Assembly (NCBI GenBank): GCA_035439485.1 | Contig: DAORKI010000145.1 | Span: forward strand, 1 to 7,624 | DNA from: CAIKXD01 sp035439485 | GTDB lineage: Bacteria; Bacteroidota; Bacteroidia; UBA4408 | Reading direction: 5' to 3' | Length of the DNA stretch: 7,624 nt | In this document: in pieces, positions 1-5,119 of the stretch | How the letters are laid out: every line of letters begins with the position of its first letter | Position numbering within the stretch: position 1 is the first letter of the stretch | Notes under the pieces: generated by a model | What the model was told of the DNA's origin: nothing | What the model saw: only the letters and a program-made list of their open reading frames with translations | The model's database searches: none | Translations under genes and position numbers: made by a program

Positions 1-2
1 TT

Positions 3-86
3 AGTAAATCCAATAGGCCTATAGGAATTGGACTTTTTGAGGGACGACTATTTAATACCAATGTGAATTATAAATTATACCAATAG
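3..86 (+). CDS. possible C-terminal tail of a gene entering from the left (partial)
   Basis: Frame 3 is open from the window edge to a TAG at 84-86 and would encode 27 residues ending in LFNTNVNYKLYQ. The alternating polar/aromatic pattern of the last dozen residues would suit a terminal beta strand of an outer-membrane or secreted protein, but this is only an impression. An AT-rich inverted repeat follows immediately, as expected at the end of a gene converging on rplI. Against it: the open stretch is too short to be statistically meaningful, and frame 1 also stays open for seven codons. Product unknown; sequence to the left would settle it. Confidence 0.3.
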   Translation, partial: SKSNRPIGIGLFEGRLFNTNVNYKLYQ

Positions 87-98
87 TTTATAATTTTT
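66..98 (+). terminator. weak AT-rich hairpin, possible terminator of a gene to the left
   Basis: AATTATAAA (66-74) and TTTATAATT (87-95) are a perfect 9-bp inverted repeat with a 12-nt loop, followed by three more T (96-98). The stem has no G-C pair, so it would be unstable as RNA. The possible stop codon of the partial plus-strand frame (84-86) lies in the loop. It is supported only by position, between a possible plus-strand end and the converging ribosomal operon. Confidence 0.3.
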
Positions 99-205
99 AC
101 AATGGTAAATACCGATAGAAAAGAAATTTAGCACAAATTTAGTGAAGCAAATTTGGTTATTGCTTATTTCACCTAGGTATTACTGTAGATGTTTACTCCG
201 CAATC
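99..205. other. intergenic stretch without recognisable gene
   Basis: No reading frame or RNA gene is visible. The stretch holds short dyads only: GGTA-AA-TACC at 104-113, an interrupted inverted repeat GTGAAGCAA (142-150) / TTGC (160-163) with TTCAC (168-172), and the 8-nt palindrome ACCTAGGT (171-178). CAAATTT occurs twice, at 134-140 and 148-154. None has a T-tract or promoter context that would give it a clear role. Confidence 0.4.
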
Positions 206-245
206 AAAAAAAAAGCCCAAAAGAAAAATTTCTTCAGGGCTTTTT
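206..245 (-). terminator. rho-independent terminator of the rpsF-rpsR-rplI operon
   Basis: Read on the minus strand, AAAAAGCCC (245-237) pairs with GGGC plus part of a run of nine T (218-206). The inner strands TGAAGAAA and TTTCTTTT extend the stem, with one T-T mismatch and one G-U pair. A strong GC core, a long A-T closing stem and a nine-residue U-tract make a typical intrinsic terminator. It starts 20 bp after the rplI stop codon. The flanking A and T runs would also allow some termination of plus-strand transcription from the left. Confidence 0.9.
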
Positions 246-264
246 AATATACTTGGTATATTAA

Positions 265-711
265 TTACTCTTCAATTACCTCAAATTTAATTTCGGCAAT
301 CATATCTTTCATTAACTTTAATTTAGCAGTATAAGTACCTAAAGTTTTAATATGATCTTCATTGATGATGATAGCCTTACGGTCAACTTCATGACCCAAT
401 TTACGAATAGCATCAGCAATTTGGATAGAGGTAACTGATCCAAATATTTTACCGTTTTCGCCAGCTTTTGCACCAACTTTAATGGTCACATCCTTTAAGA
501 AATCAATCACTTTTTGAGCTTCTTTTCTTTGCTTTTCAATTTTAAAAGCTCTTTGCTTCATGGTTTCTGCTAATTGCTTTTGGTTACTCTCTGTAGCCAA
601 AACAGCCATTCCTTTTGGAATAAGGAAGTTTGATGCATAACCATTTTTTACAGTTACCAATTCATCTTTTTCTCCAAGGTTTTTAACCTCTTGTTTTAGT
701 ATAACTTTCAT
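265..711 (-). CDS. rplI: 50S ribosomal protein bL9
   Basis: Encodes bL9 (148 residues), a large-subunit protein that binds 23S rRNA near the L1 stalk base and reaches towards the 30S subunit. The N-terminal domain is clear: MKVILKQEVKNLGEKDEL, then VTVKNGYASNFLIPKG, which fits the L9 family signature (Gly/Asn-rich loop, NGYA.NFL, P.G). A long charged connecting helix (about residues 41-74, KQLAETMKQRAFKIEKQRKE) and a C-terminal domain (about 78-148, starting KVGAKAGENGKIFGSVT) follow. Length is normal for the family. It is the last gene of the operon, 18 bp after rpsR, and precedes a strong terminator. Unusually for this window it has a full Shine-Dalgarno sequence (see separate entry), which also fixes the ATG at 709-711. 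Confidence 0.97.
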   Translation of the reverse strand: MKVILKQEVKNLGEKDELVTVKNGYASNFLIPKGMAVLATESNQKQLAETMKQRAFKIEKQRKEAQKVIDFLKDVTIKVGAKAGENGKIFGSVTSIQIADAIRKLGHEVDRKAIIINEDHIKTLGTYTAKLKLMKDMIAEIKFEVIEE

Positions 712-718
712 AGTTTTT

Positions 719-726
719 CCCTCCTT
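719..726 (-). promoter_or_regulatory. strong Shine-Dalgarno sequence of rplI
   Basis: The minus strand reads AAGGAGGG (726-719), ending 7 nt before the rplI ATG. This is close to perfect complementarity to a canonical 16S rRNA 3' end, at a good distance. It lies wholly in the 18-bp rpsR-rplI gap. None of the other seven complete CDS starts in the window has anything comparable, which fits the known scarcity of Shine-Dalgarno use in Bacteroidota and makes this site an exception. Confidence 0.85.
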
Positions 727-729
727 AGA

Positions 730-996
730 TTATTTTAATAAATCGGCTACATAAGGCATTAAACCTAAATGACGCGCTCTTTTAATTGCTGTACCAACTT
801 TGCGTTGATATTTAATTGATGTTCCGGTTAATCTGCGTGGTAAAATTTTACCTTGCTCATTCACAAATTTCAATAAGAAATCTGCATCCTTATAATCAAT
901 ATATTTAATGCCTGATTTTTTAAAACGGCAATATTTTTTCTTGCTAACCTCAACACTCACTGGGTTTAGGTATCTTATTTCTGGTGCTTTTGACAT
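730..996 (-). CDS. rpsR: 30S ribosomal protein bS18
   Basis: Encodes bS18 (88 residues), which sits on the platform of the 30S subunit as a heterodimer with bS6, next to the 16S rRNA 3' end. The family core is obvious: KKYCRFKKSGIKYIDYKD, LLKFVNEQGKILPRRLTGTS, KYQRKVGTAIKRARHLGLMPY. A short N-terminal extension (MSKAPEIRYLNPVSVEVS) precedes the first conserved segment. The gene begins 12 bp after rpsF and ends 18 bp before rplI, so the three are co-transcribed. The gap before its ATG (TTTTAAAAAGAA) is A-rich and lacks a Shine-Dalgarno, as is usual for Bacteroidota. In Flavobacterium johnsoniae ribosomes, bS18 with bS6 and bS21 is reported to shield the anti-Shine-Dalgarno; that is knowledge of the phylum, not visible here. 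Confidence 0.97.
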   Translation of the reverse strand: MSKAPEIRYLNPVSVEVSKKKYCRFKKSGIKYIDYKDADFLLKFVNEQGKILPRRLTGTSIKYQRKVGTAIKRARHLGLMPYVADLLK

Positions 997-1008
997 TTCT
1001 TTTTAAAA

Positions 1009-1362
1009 TTAAGCGGTTACTTCTTTAGATTCTGTTTTTTTAGCTCTTCTTTTTTCAGCCCAAGCTAAGGCATGCTTGTCCAAAGCTACAGTTAGAAAGC
1101 GAATGATGCGCTCATCACGCTTAAAGTTAATTTCAAGATCGGCTATAAAATTACCGGGAGCTTGAAATTGAATCAGGTGATAAAAACCTGATGATTTTTT
1201 TTGAATTGGATATGCCAATTTTTTTAGGCCCCAACTCTCTTCATGCACCAATTTGGCGCCATTAGCTGCAAGTAATTGCTTGTACTTGCTTACCGTTTCC
1301 TTTGCCTGATCATCAGACAAAACGGGAGTCATAATGAAAACGGTTTCATAGTTGTTCAACAT
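1009..1362 (-). CDS. rpsF: 30S ribosomal protein bS6
   Basis: Encodes bS6 (117 residues), the partner of bS18 on the 30S platform. The ferredoxin-like fold is recognisable: strand one MLNNYETVFIMTPVLSDDQ, then the helix TVSKYKQLLAANGAKLV, the family hallmark WGLKKLAYPIQKKSSGFYHL, and FKRDERIIRFLTVALDKH. The C-terminal tail (about residues 104-117, KRRAKKTESKEVTA) is charged and probably disordered. It is the first gene of the operon, with a well-formed Bacteroidota-type promoter about 55-85 bp upstream. The leader contains a GC-rich hairpin with a CCG triplet that could be an autoregulatory bS6:bS18 site. No Shine-Dalgarno is present; the ATG is preceded by TTATTATTAAC. Confidence 0.97.
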   Translation of the reverse strand: MLNNYETVFIMTPVLSDDQAKETVSKYKQLLAANGAKLVHEESWGLKKLAYPIQKKSSGFYHLIQFQAPGNFIADLEINFKRDERIIRFLTVALDKHALAWAEKRRAKKTESKEVTA

Positions 1363-1392
1363 GTTAATAATAATTTAGTTAGTTAATAAATT

Positions 1393-1414
1393 GCCCCACT
1401 TTTTAAAGCGGAGC
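1393..1414 (-). promoter_or_regulatory. rpsF leader hairpin, candidate bS6:bS18 autoregulatory site
   Basis: On the minus strand GCTCCGCTT (1414-1406) pairs with AAGTGGGGC (1401-1393) across the loop TAAA, giving nine pairs including two G-U. It is the only GC-rich stretch of the rpsF leader and contains a CCG triplet in its 5' arm. Leaders bound by the bS6:bS18 dimer in many bacteria carry a CCG in a stem-loop imitating the 16S rRNA site. The caveat is that the predicted transcription start falls close to or inside the 5' arm, so the complete hairpin may not be transcribed. Here CCG looks paired rather than bulged. Confidence 0.35.
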
Positions 1415-1415
1415 G

Positions 1416-1446
1416 CGAAAGTAAAAAAAATATACCTAAAAACAAA
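1416..1446 (-). promoter_or_regulatory. Bacteroidota-type promoter of rpsF-rpsR-rplI
   Basis: The minus strand has TTTG (1446-1443), a 19-nt spacer and TACTTTCG (1423-1416). This matches the TTTG / TAnnTTTG promoter of the phylum's primary sigma factor in all but one specified base, with the expected spacing. Transcription would start around 1414-1409, leaving a leader of roughly 47-52 nt. The TTTG lies in the loop of the terminator hairpin of the gene upstream, and that terminator's U-tract serves as the spacer. Confidence 0.75.
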
Positions 1447-1455
1447 ATTTTTAGG
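1423..1455 (-). terminator. rho-independent terminator of the WG-repeat gene, overlapping the rpsF promoter
   Basis: On the minus strand CCTAAAAA (1455-1448) and TTTTTAGG (1442-1435) form a perfect 8-bp stem with a 5-nt loop (TTTTG), extendable by one G-U pair. The sequence TATATTTTTTTT (1434-1423) follows. The stem begins 4 bp beyond the stop codon of the 711-residue gene. The stem is A-T-rich but the U-tract is long. The loop carries the -33 TTTG of the rpsF promoter. Confidence 0.65.
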
Positions 1456-1459
1456 CTTT

Positions 1460-3595
1460 TTACCTCTCTTTATAGATAAATTTGCTCTGTGAAGTTAAAT
1501 AAAGCCACTTTTTGCCCTCCTTTTCAAACAAAATCATACCATCATCTTGAAATGAAATTTTATCAAATTCTAAATCAAAAATAAGTTTGCCTGATATGTT
1601 TAAAATACCATATTTTCCGTCCTTTTTCACTATTGCTCCTTCTTTTCTGAAGGTTTGTGCTTCATCATAATCTGCTTCAATTGCTACTTTTCCTTTGCTA
1701 TCAATATATCCATACTTGCCCTTTATCTTTACCAAAGCTAAGCTTTGAGCAAAAGTTTCGGCCTTTTCAAATTGAAACTTAATTGCAGGTTTACCCGAAA
1801 GATCTATAAAGCCCCACTTCGATTTCTTTTTTACAGGAATTAGGCCTTCTGACGGATAACCAATATCGGAATATTCAATAGCTACCACAGCTTTACCCGA
1901 CTTGTCAATTAATCCTTTCTTATTTTTTAAAAAAACTTTCGCATATCCATTTCTAAAAATACCAAAAACATCATTTTCATCTTTATAGTCAAACTGAAGC
2001 GGAATACTCATTTTCCCAAGTTCGTCAATATATCCACACTTATCTTCCTTTGCTATTAATGCTAAACCTTCGCTAAATTTTGATATTATATCATAAACAC
2101 ATGGTAACAAACTGTCTCCCCTGTTATTTATTAACCCATACATTTCGTTAATTTGCACTCTTGCAATCCCTTTATTGAATGGCTCAACCCAGTCATAAAT
2201 CAGTGGGTGAAGTAATTTACCATGTTTATCAATAAAACTCTGTTTCTCACCTTTTTCAACCGATGCAAATCCTTCACTAAAGTCATAAGCATTTTCCCAT
2301 TCAAATGGAATTACTATCGAATTTTTATGATTAATATAGCCATACTTTCCATTTATTTCAGCCAAAAGTAAACTATCATGACTATCACCCAAATCATCAT
2401 AGTCCAAGGGAATTACCATTTCGCCCGATTTGTTTAATGCCCCAAATTTGTTTTCTTTTTTTACCACACCAATGCCTTCATGAAACGATTCGGCATCATC
2501 AAAGGTTATTGGTATAACTATTTTACCCGCTTTATTAATATATCCAAATCTTCCATTTTGTGAGGCCACAGCAAATCCTTCCGAAAACTCATCAATACTC
2601 TCAAAGTTAAATGGAATCATCACATTTCCATTTTTATTTATAGCACCATATTTTCCATTTTCTTTAACTATAATAAACTCAGTTTGAGCCAAAACTAATT
2701 CTCTTTTAATAGCTTCCTTAAAAGGATATTCGGGATATTTTTTTATAAATGACTCAAAAAATTCAGCACTATAATCATTACTACTGTTGTTAAAAATTAA
2801 TGACCAAGCCTTATTTACATGCCTGTTAGTAGGATAATTTTTGATAAACGCATAATACGATTCATTGTCTTTTTTTTGTGTACTTATACTAAAAATTGAG
2901 TCTTCGGCAGCCAATAAATAGGGACTTTTAGGATATTTTTGCATAAACTCATAGTACACGTAGGCATTATGTGAAAAAGTGAATTCCTTAAACAAACATA
3001 ATTCGTAGTTATTTTTGGCGGTGTTTATTTCTGACGCAGCAGGGTATTTTTCAATAAAGTTTTGATAGGCTTCAGCAGTATTAATTTTTGCAGCTTGCGA
3101 ATAGGCTAAAGCATTTCTATTTTTTGTAGCGGCCGCTATCATGTTTGACTGCCAGTATTTTTGCATGTAGGCCTCATACCCTGCTATTGAATTGGTTTGA
3201 CTTGCATATTCATAAGCCCGATATTCAATTAATTGTCTTAATTTAAGAATAGAGTCAGTACTGATCTGCCATCTATTCAATTTTTGTTGAACTTTGGCAC
3301 TAGTAACCACGATGGATTCGCATCTTTTTAAGCATGCGTAGGCCGAATCTATTTGATGAAAAGGATTATCTTTTCTATAATAAATGGTAGCAAGCCCAAA
3401 ATCAGCTAATTTTCTATATTTTGTATGGCAGGTGTAAAATATTCTTTTTGCTTTAAAATAATCATACTCCTCTAATGATGCAAAACCCTTATCAATGCTA
3501 GGCTTTATCCATGGCCTACCTATTTTAAATGCCAAAGTTTCTTGGCAATAAACAACAAAAATGAATACAAATATGAAACCTAAGATTCTTTTCAT
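1460..3595 (-). CDS. exported WG-repeat protein with N-terminal helical repeats
   Basis: A 711-residue protein of unknown function. Residues 1-22 are a signal peptide (MKRILGFIFVFIFVVYCQETLA), so it should act outside the cytoplasm. Residues 140-290 carry five helical repeats with the pattern YxxF(I/M)xKYP, starting at 140, 177, 214, 247 and 280 and resembling TPR-type modules. Residues 315-711 are a WG (KWG) repeat array: K(Y/F/W)G(Y/A/F)I(N/D)xxGK..IP..(F/Y) recurs at 315, 349, 383, 417, 451, 485, 519, 559, 593, 627, 661 and, degenerate, 695. The period is exactly 34 residues apart from one six-residue insertion after unit seven. WG arrays are taken to be beta-rich binding scaffolds; no catalytic residues are seen. 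The frame extends three codons upstream to a TTG at 3604, but the ATG at 3595 directly before the signal peptide is preferred. It probably has its own promoter and terminator. Confidence 0.9.
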   Translation of the reverse strand: MKRILGFIFVFIFVVYCQETLAFKIGRPWIKPSIDKGFASLEEYDYFKAKRIFYTCHTKYRKLADFGLATIYYRKDNPFHQIDSAYACLKRCESIVVTSAKVQQKLNRWQISTDSILKLRQLIEYRAYEYASQTNSIAGYEAYMQKYWQSNMIAAATKNRNALAYSQAAKINTAEAYQNFIEKYPAASEINTAKNNYELCLFKEFTFSHNAYVYYEFMQKYPKSPYLLAAEDSIFSISTQKKDNESYYAFIKNYPTNRHVNKAWSLIFNNSSNDYSAEFFESFIKKYPEYPFKEAIKRELVLAQTEFIIVKENGKYGAINKNGNVMIPFNFESIDEFSEGFAVASQNGRFGYINKAGKIVIPITFDDAESFHEGIGVVKKENKFGALNKSGEMVIPLDYDDLGDSHDSLLLAEINGKYGYINHKNSIVIPFEWENAYDFSEGFASVEKGEKQSFIDKHGKLLHPLIYDWVEPFNKGIARVQINEMYGLINNRGDSLLPCVYDIISKFSEGLALIAKEDKCGYIDELGKMSIPLQFDYKDENDVFGIFRNGYAKVFLKNKKGLIDKSGKAVVAIEYSDIGYPSEGLIPVKKKSKWGFIDLSGKPAIKFQFEKAETFAQSLALVKIKGKYGYIDSKGKVAIEADYDEAQTFRKEGAIVKKDGKYGILNISGKLIFDLEFDKISFQDDGMILFEKEGKKWLYLTSQSKFIYKER
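1463..2653 (-). repeat. WG repeat array (12 units of 102 bp)
   Basis: The C-terminal 397 codons of the WG protein consist of twelve units of 34 codons (102 bp). Each starts at a K-aromatic-G position and has a GK..IP..F core and an F.EG.A.V segment before the next unit. Unit seven is longer by six codons (DVFGIFRNGYAKVF region). Unit five has lost the aromatic-Gly pair (KQS) and unit twelve is degenerate (KKW). The units are alike in protein but strongly diverged in DNA, so this is an old duplication series rather than a recent expansion. Confidence 0.85.
2698..3178 (-). repeat. N-terminal helical repeats of the WG protein (5 units)
   Basis: Five related protein segments begin YEAYMQKY, YQNFIEKYP, YYEFMQKYP, YYAFIKNYP and FESFIKKYP at residues 140, 177, 214, 247 and 280. 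Spacings are 37, 37, 33 and 33 residues. Each is followed by a mostly helical, alanine-containing stretch. The pattern (aromatic-rich helix ending in KYP, then a second helix) resembles TPR-like solenoids in other envelope proteins, but I cannot assign a family without profile comparison. Confidence 0.6.
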
Positions 3596-3601
3596 TAAGT
3601 G

Positions 3602-3609
3602 CAAAATTA
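3602..3609 (-). promoter_or_regulatory. candidate -7 element of the WG-repeat gene
   Basis: The minus strand reads TAATTTTG (3609-3602), a full match to TAnnTTTG, only six bases before the ATG at 3595. No TTTG is found 18-20 nt further upstream, so the -33 half is poor. If used, transcription would begin at or within a few bases of the ATG, giving a leaderless or nearly leaderless mRNA. The TTG at 3604, which could otherwise be read as an earlier start codon, belongs to this element. Confidence 0.35.
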
Positions 3610-3628
3610 AATTTTAACACTTATAATT

Positions 3629-3643
3629 CTTACATACAGTAAG
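3629..3643. promoter_or_regulatory. short dyad in the divergent gap
   Basis: CTTAC (3629-3633) and GTAAG (3639-3643) form a perfect 5-bp inverted repeat around ATACA. It is 34-48 bp upstream of the WG-repeat ATG, where the -33 region of that gene would be expected. This could be an operator half-site pair, but a 5-bp dyad is easily found by chance in AT-rich DNA. Confidence 0.2.
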
Positions 3644-3673
3644 CTATTTATCAATATTTCACCTTCCATTTTT

Positions 3674-3693
3674 GTTGATAACTGTTATTCAAC
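3674..3693. promoter_or_regulatory. operator-like dyad between divergent genes
   Basis: GTTGATAAC (3674-3682) faces GTTATTCAAC (3684-3693). The halves are inverted repeats of nine matching positions with one extra base, around a single central T. The centre is too tight for an RNA hairpin, so a dimeric protein-binding site is the more natural reading. It lies about midway between the divergent starts at 3595 and 3769. A TTTG at 3671-3674 overlaps its left edge, but the sequence 19 nt downstream (TAAAAATA) is a poor -7 element. Confidence 0.35.
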
Positions 3694-3768
3694 TAAAAAT
3701 AAAGTGGCCTAATAAACACCATCATATTCTCAATAAAAAGAATTATTATTGCATGAACAACCTTACTG

Positions 3769-5043
3769 ATGAAAAAGCTATTTTTTTTATATTTTATATG
3801 TGTTTTTTCTATAAACACTAGCTCTGCACAATTTTTAAATGTATTAATCGACAGTATAGCCGACCCAAATGAAGTGTCCATTGCCATTGATTTTCAAAAC
3901 CCCAATTATTTAGTTGCGGGTGCAAATTTAGATAATGTTTATTCCTCTAAAGATACTGGAAGAACTTGGGTAAATACTAAATTAACTTCAGAATACACAG
4001 TGTACGGGGATCCCTGCATAATCAATGATTACAAAGGAAATTTTTATTATTTCCATCTTTCGGATTATAAAAACGGAACTTGGATTGATCGCATTGTTGC
4101 ACAAAAATCATACAGTAAAGGCCAAAACTGGGAGCTTGATACCTATATGGGATTAAATAATAAGAAAGCGCAGGATAAAGAATGGGCTGTAGTTGATCAA
4201 AAGAATGGAAATATTTATGTTACTTGGACACAGTTTGATAAGTATGAAAGTAAACTTAAAGAGGATAAGAGTTTAATTTTATTCTCAAAATCATTGAATG
4301 AAGGTAAAACATGGAGTGAACCAGCTGTATTGAGCAAATTTGCCGGTGATTGTTTAGATGATGATAATACGGTAGAAGGCGCTGTTCCATGCGTTGGGCT
4401 GAATGGTGAAATAAATGTGGCTTGGGCCGGACCAAAAGGCTTAGTTTTTAATCAATCTAAGAATCAAGGTGAGCAATGGTTTGTTGAAGAAAAGGTGGTA
4501 TGCGAAATACCAGGTGGTTGGAATTATGATATTGATAGTGTTTTTAGATGTAATGGTCTACCAATTACTGCCTGCGACTTGAGCAACGGTCCAAATAGAG
4601 GCACAATTTACATTAACTGGAGTGATCAAAGAAATGGTAAAAACAATACTGATGTTTGGATGGTAAAATCACAAGACAATGGCATTTCCTGGTCAAAACC
4701 AATAAAAGTGAATAACGATAAGGGGCAAACGCAACAATTTATGTCGTGGTTTACCATTGACCAAAGTAATGGAAGATTGTACTGCTTATTTTACGACAGA
4801 AGAAATCACAATGATGTTCAAACAGATGTTTATTTAGCATACAGTGACAATGGTGGAGAATCATTTACCAACATTAAAATAAATGAAAAACCATTTTTAC
4901 CTTCAAAATCTTTTTTCTTTGGAGATTACATCAACATATTGGCACATAATGATATAGTTAGACCTATTTGGATGAGTATGAATAACAATAAAACAGCCGT
5001 TTGGACAGCACTTATCGATGGAAAAAAACTAATACGAAAGTGA
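3769..5043 (+). CDS. exported BNR/Asp-box beta-propeller protein (sialidase-like fold)
   Basis: A 424-residue protein with a signal peptide (MKKLFFLYFICVFSINTSSA, cleavage before Q21). Six Asp-box (BNR) motifs of the form SxDxGxxW lie at residues 60-67 (SKDTGRTW), 114-121, 175-182 (SLNEGKTW), 230-237, 301-308 (SQDNGISW) and 359-366 (SDNGGESF). The spacing of 54-71 residues is expected for a six-bladed propeller. The opening segment (DPNEVSIAIDFQNPNYLVAG) and the blades INWSDQRNG.NNTDVWM and LFYDRRNHNDVQTDVYL are typical of the sialidase/BNR superfamily. I do not see the FRIP motif or a clear arginine triad of true sialidases, so enzymatic activity should not be assumed. There is no type IX secretion C-terminal sorting domain. 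It is probably transcribed alone; the ATG at 3769 is the only start compatible with the signal peptide. Confidence 0.88.
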   Translation: MKKLFFLYFICVFSINTSSAQFLNVLIDSIADPNEVSIAIDFQNPNYLVAGANLDNVYSSKDTGRTWVNTKLTSEYTVYGDPCIINDYKGNFYYFHLSDYKNGTWIDRIVAQKSYSKGQNWELDTYMGLNNKKAQDKEWAVVDQKNGNIYVTWTQFDKYESKLKEDKSLILFSKSLNEGKTWSEPAVLSKFAGDCLDDDNTVEGAVPCVGLNGEINVAWAGPKGLVFNQSKNQGEQWFVEEKVVCEIPGGWNYDIDSVFRCNGLPITACDLSNGPNRGTIYINWSDQRNGKNNTDVWMVKSQDNGISWSKPIKVNNDKGQTQQFMSWFTIDQSNGRLYCLFYDRRNHNDVQTDVYLAYSDNGGESFTNIKINEKPFLPSKSFFFGDYINILAHNDIVRPIWMSMNNNKTAVWTALIDGKKLIRK

Positions 5044-5044
5044 T

Positions 5045-5060
5045 ATGGTCTTTAGACCAT
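5045..5060. repeat. palindrome A after the BNR gene
   Basis: ATGGTCT (5045-5051) and AGACCAT (5054-5060) are perfect inverted repeats separated by TT, beginning 2 bp after the TGA of the upstream gene. As RNA it would form a 6-bp hairpin with a TTTA loop. No T-tract follows, so it is not a convincing terminator. Its TGGTCT/AGACCA halves recur in palindrome B. Confidence 0.7.
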
Positions 5061-5093
5061 TTCAAACTGAGGTAAATGCCGATGATCATTTGT

Positions 5094-5115
5094 TAGACCA
5101 AATTAATTTGGTCTA
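5094..5115. repeat. palindrome B, perfect 22-bp palindrome
   Basis: TAGACCAAATT (5094-5104) is followed directly by its exact reverse complement AATTTGGTCTA (5105-5115). With zero spacing this is a DNA-level palindrome. As RNA it could still fold with an open AATT-type centre or dimerise. The outer TAGACCA/TGGTCTA halves match those of palindrome A. No T-tract follows. Confidence 0.8.
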
Positions 5116-5119
5116 TTAC

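Noticed and set aside
9..36. Inverted repeat TCCAAT / ATTGGA with following CTTTTT as a plus-strand terminator
   Set aside because: Only six pairs around a loose centre, and it lies inside the frame that may still be coding to position 86; evidence is too thin to annotate both.
3536..3595. Lipobox reading of VVYC in the signal peptide of the WG protein
   Set aside because: Tyr at the -1 position before Cys is not accepted in normal lipoboxes; signal peptidase I cleavage after ETLA fits better.
3596..3604. TTG at 3604 as the start of the WG-repeat protein, adding three codons
   Set aside because: The TTG is part of the TAATTTTG promoter element and the ATG at 3595 directly begins a standard signal peptide.
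1460..3604. WG repeats as a tandem DNA repeat or recombination hotspot
   Set aside because: The 102-bp units are similar at protein level but strongly diverged in DNA, so recent slippage or recombination between units is not indicated.
3693..3887. A 64-codon minus-strand reading frame overlapping the start of the BNR gene
   Set aside because: It overlaps a well-supported gene on the opposite strand, has no recognisable motif and no start context; it is a shadow frame.
3769..5043. Annotation as an active exo-alpha-sialidase (GH33)
   Set aside because: Only the propeller and Asp boxes are visible; Asp boxes are structural and occur in many non-sialidases, and the catalytic signatures are not seen.
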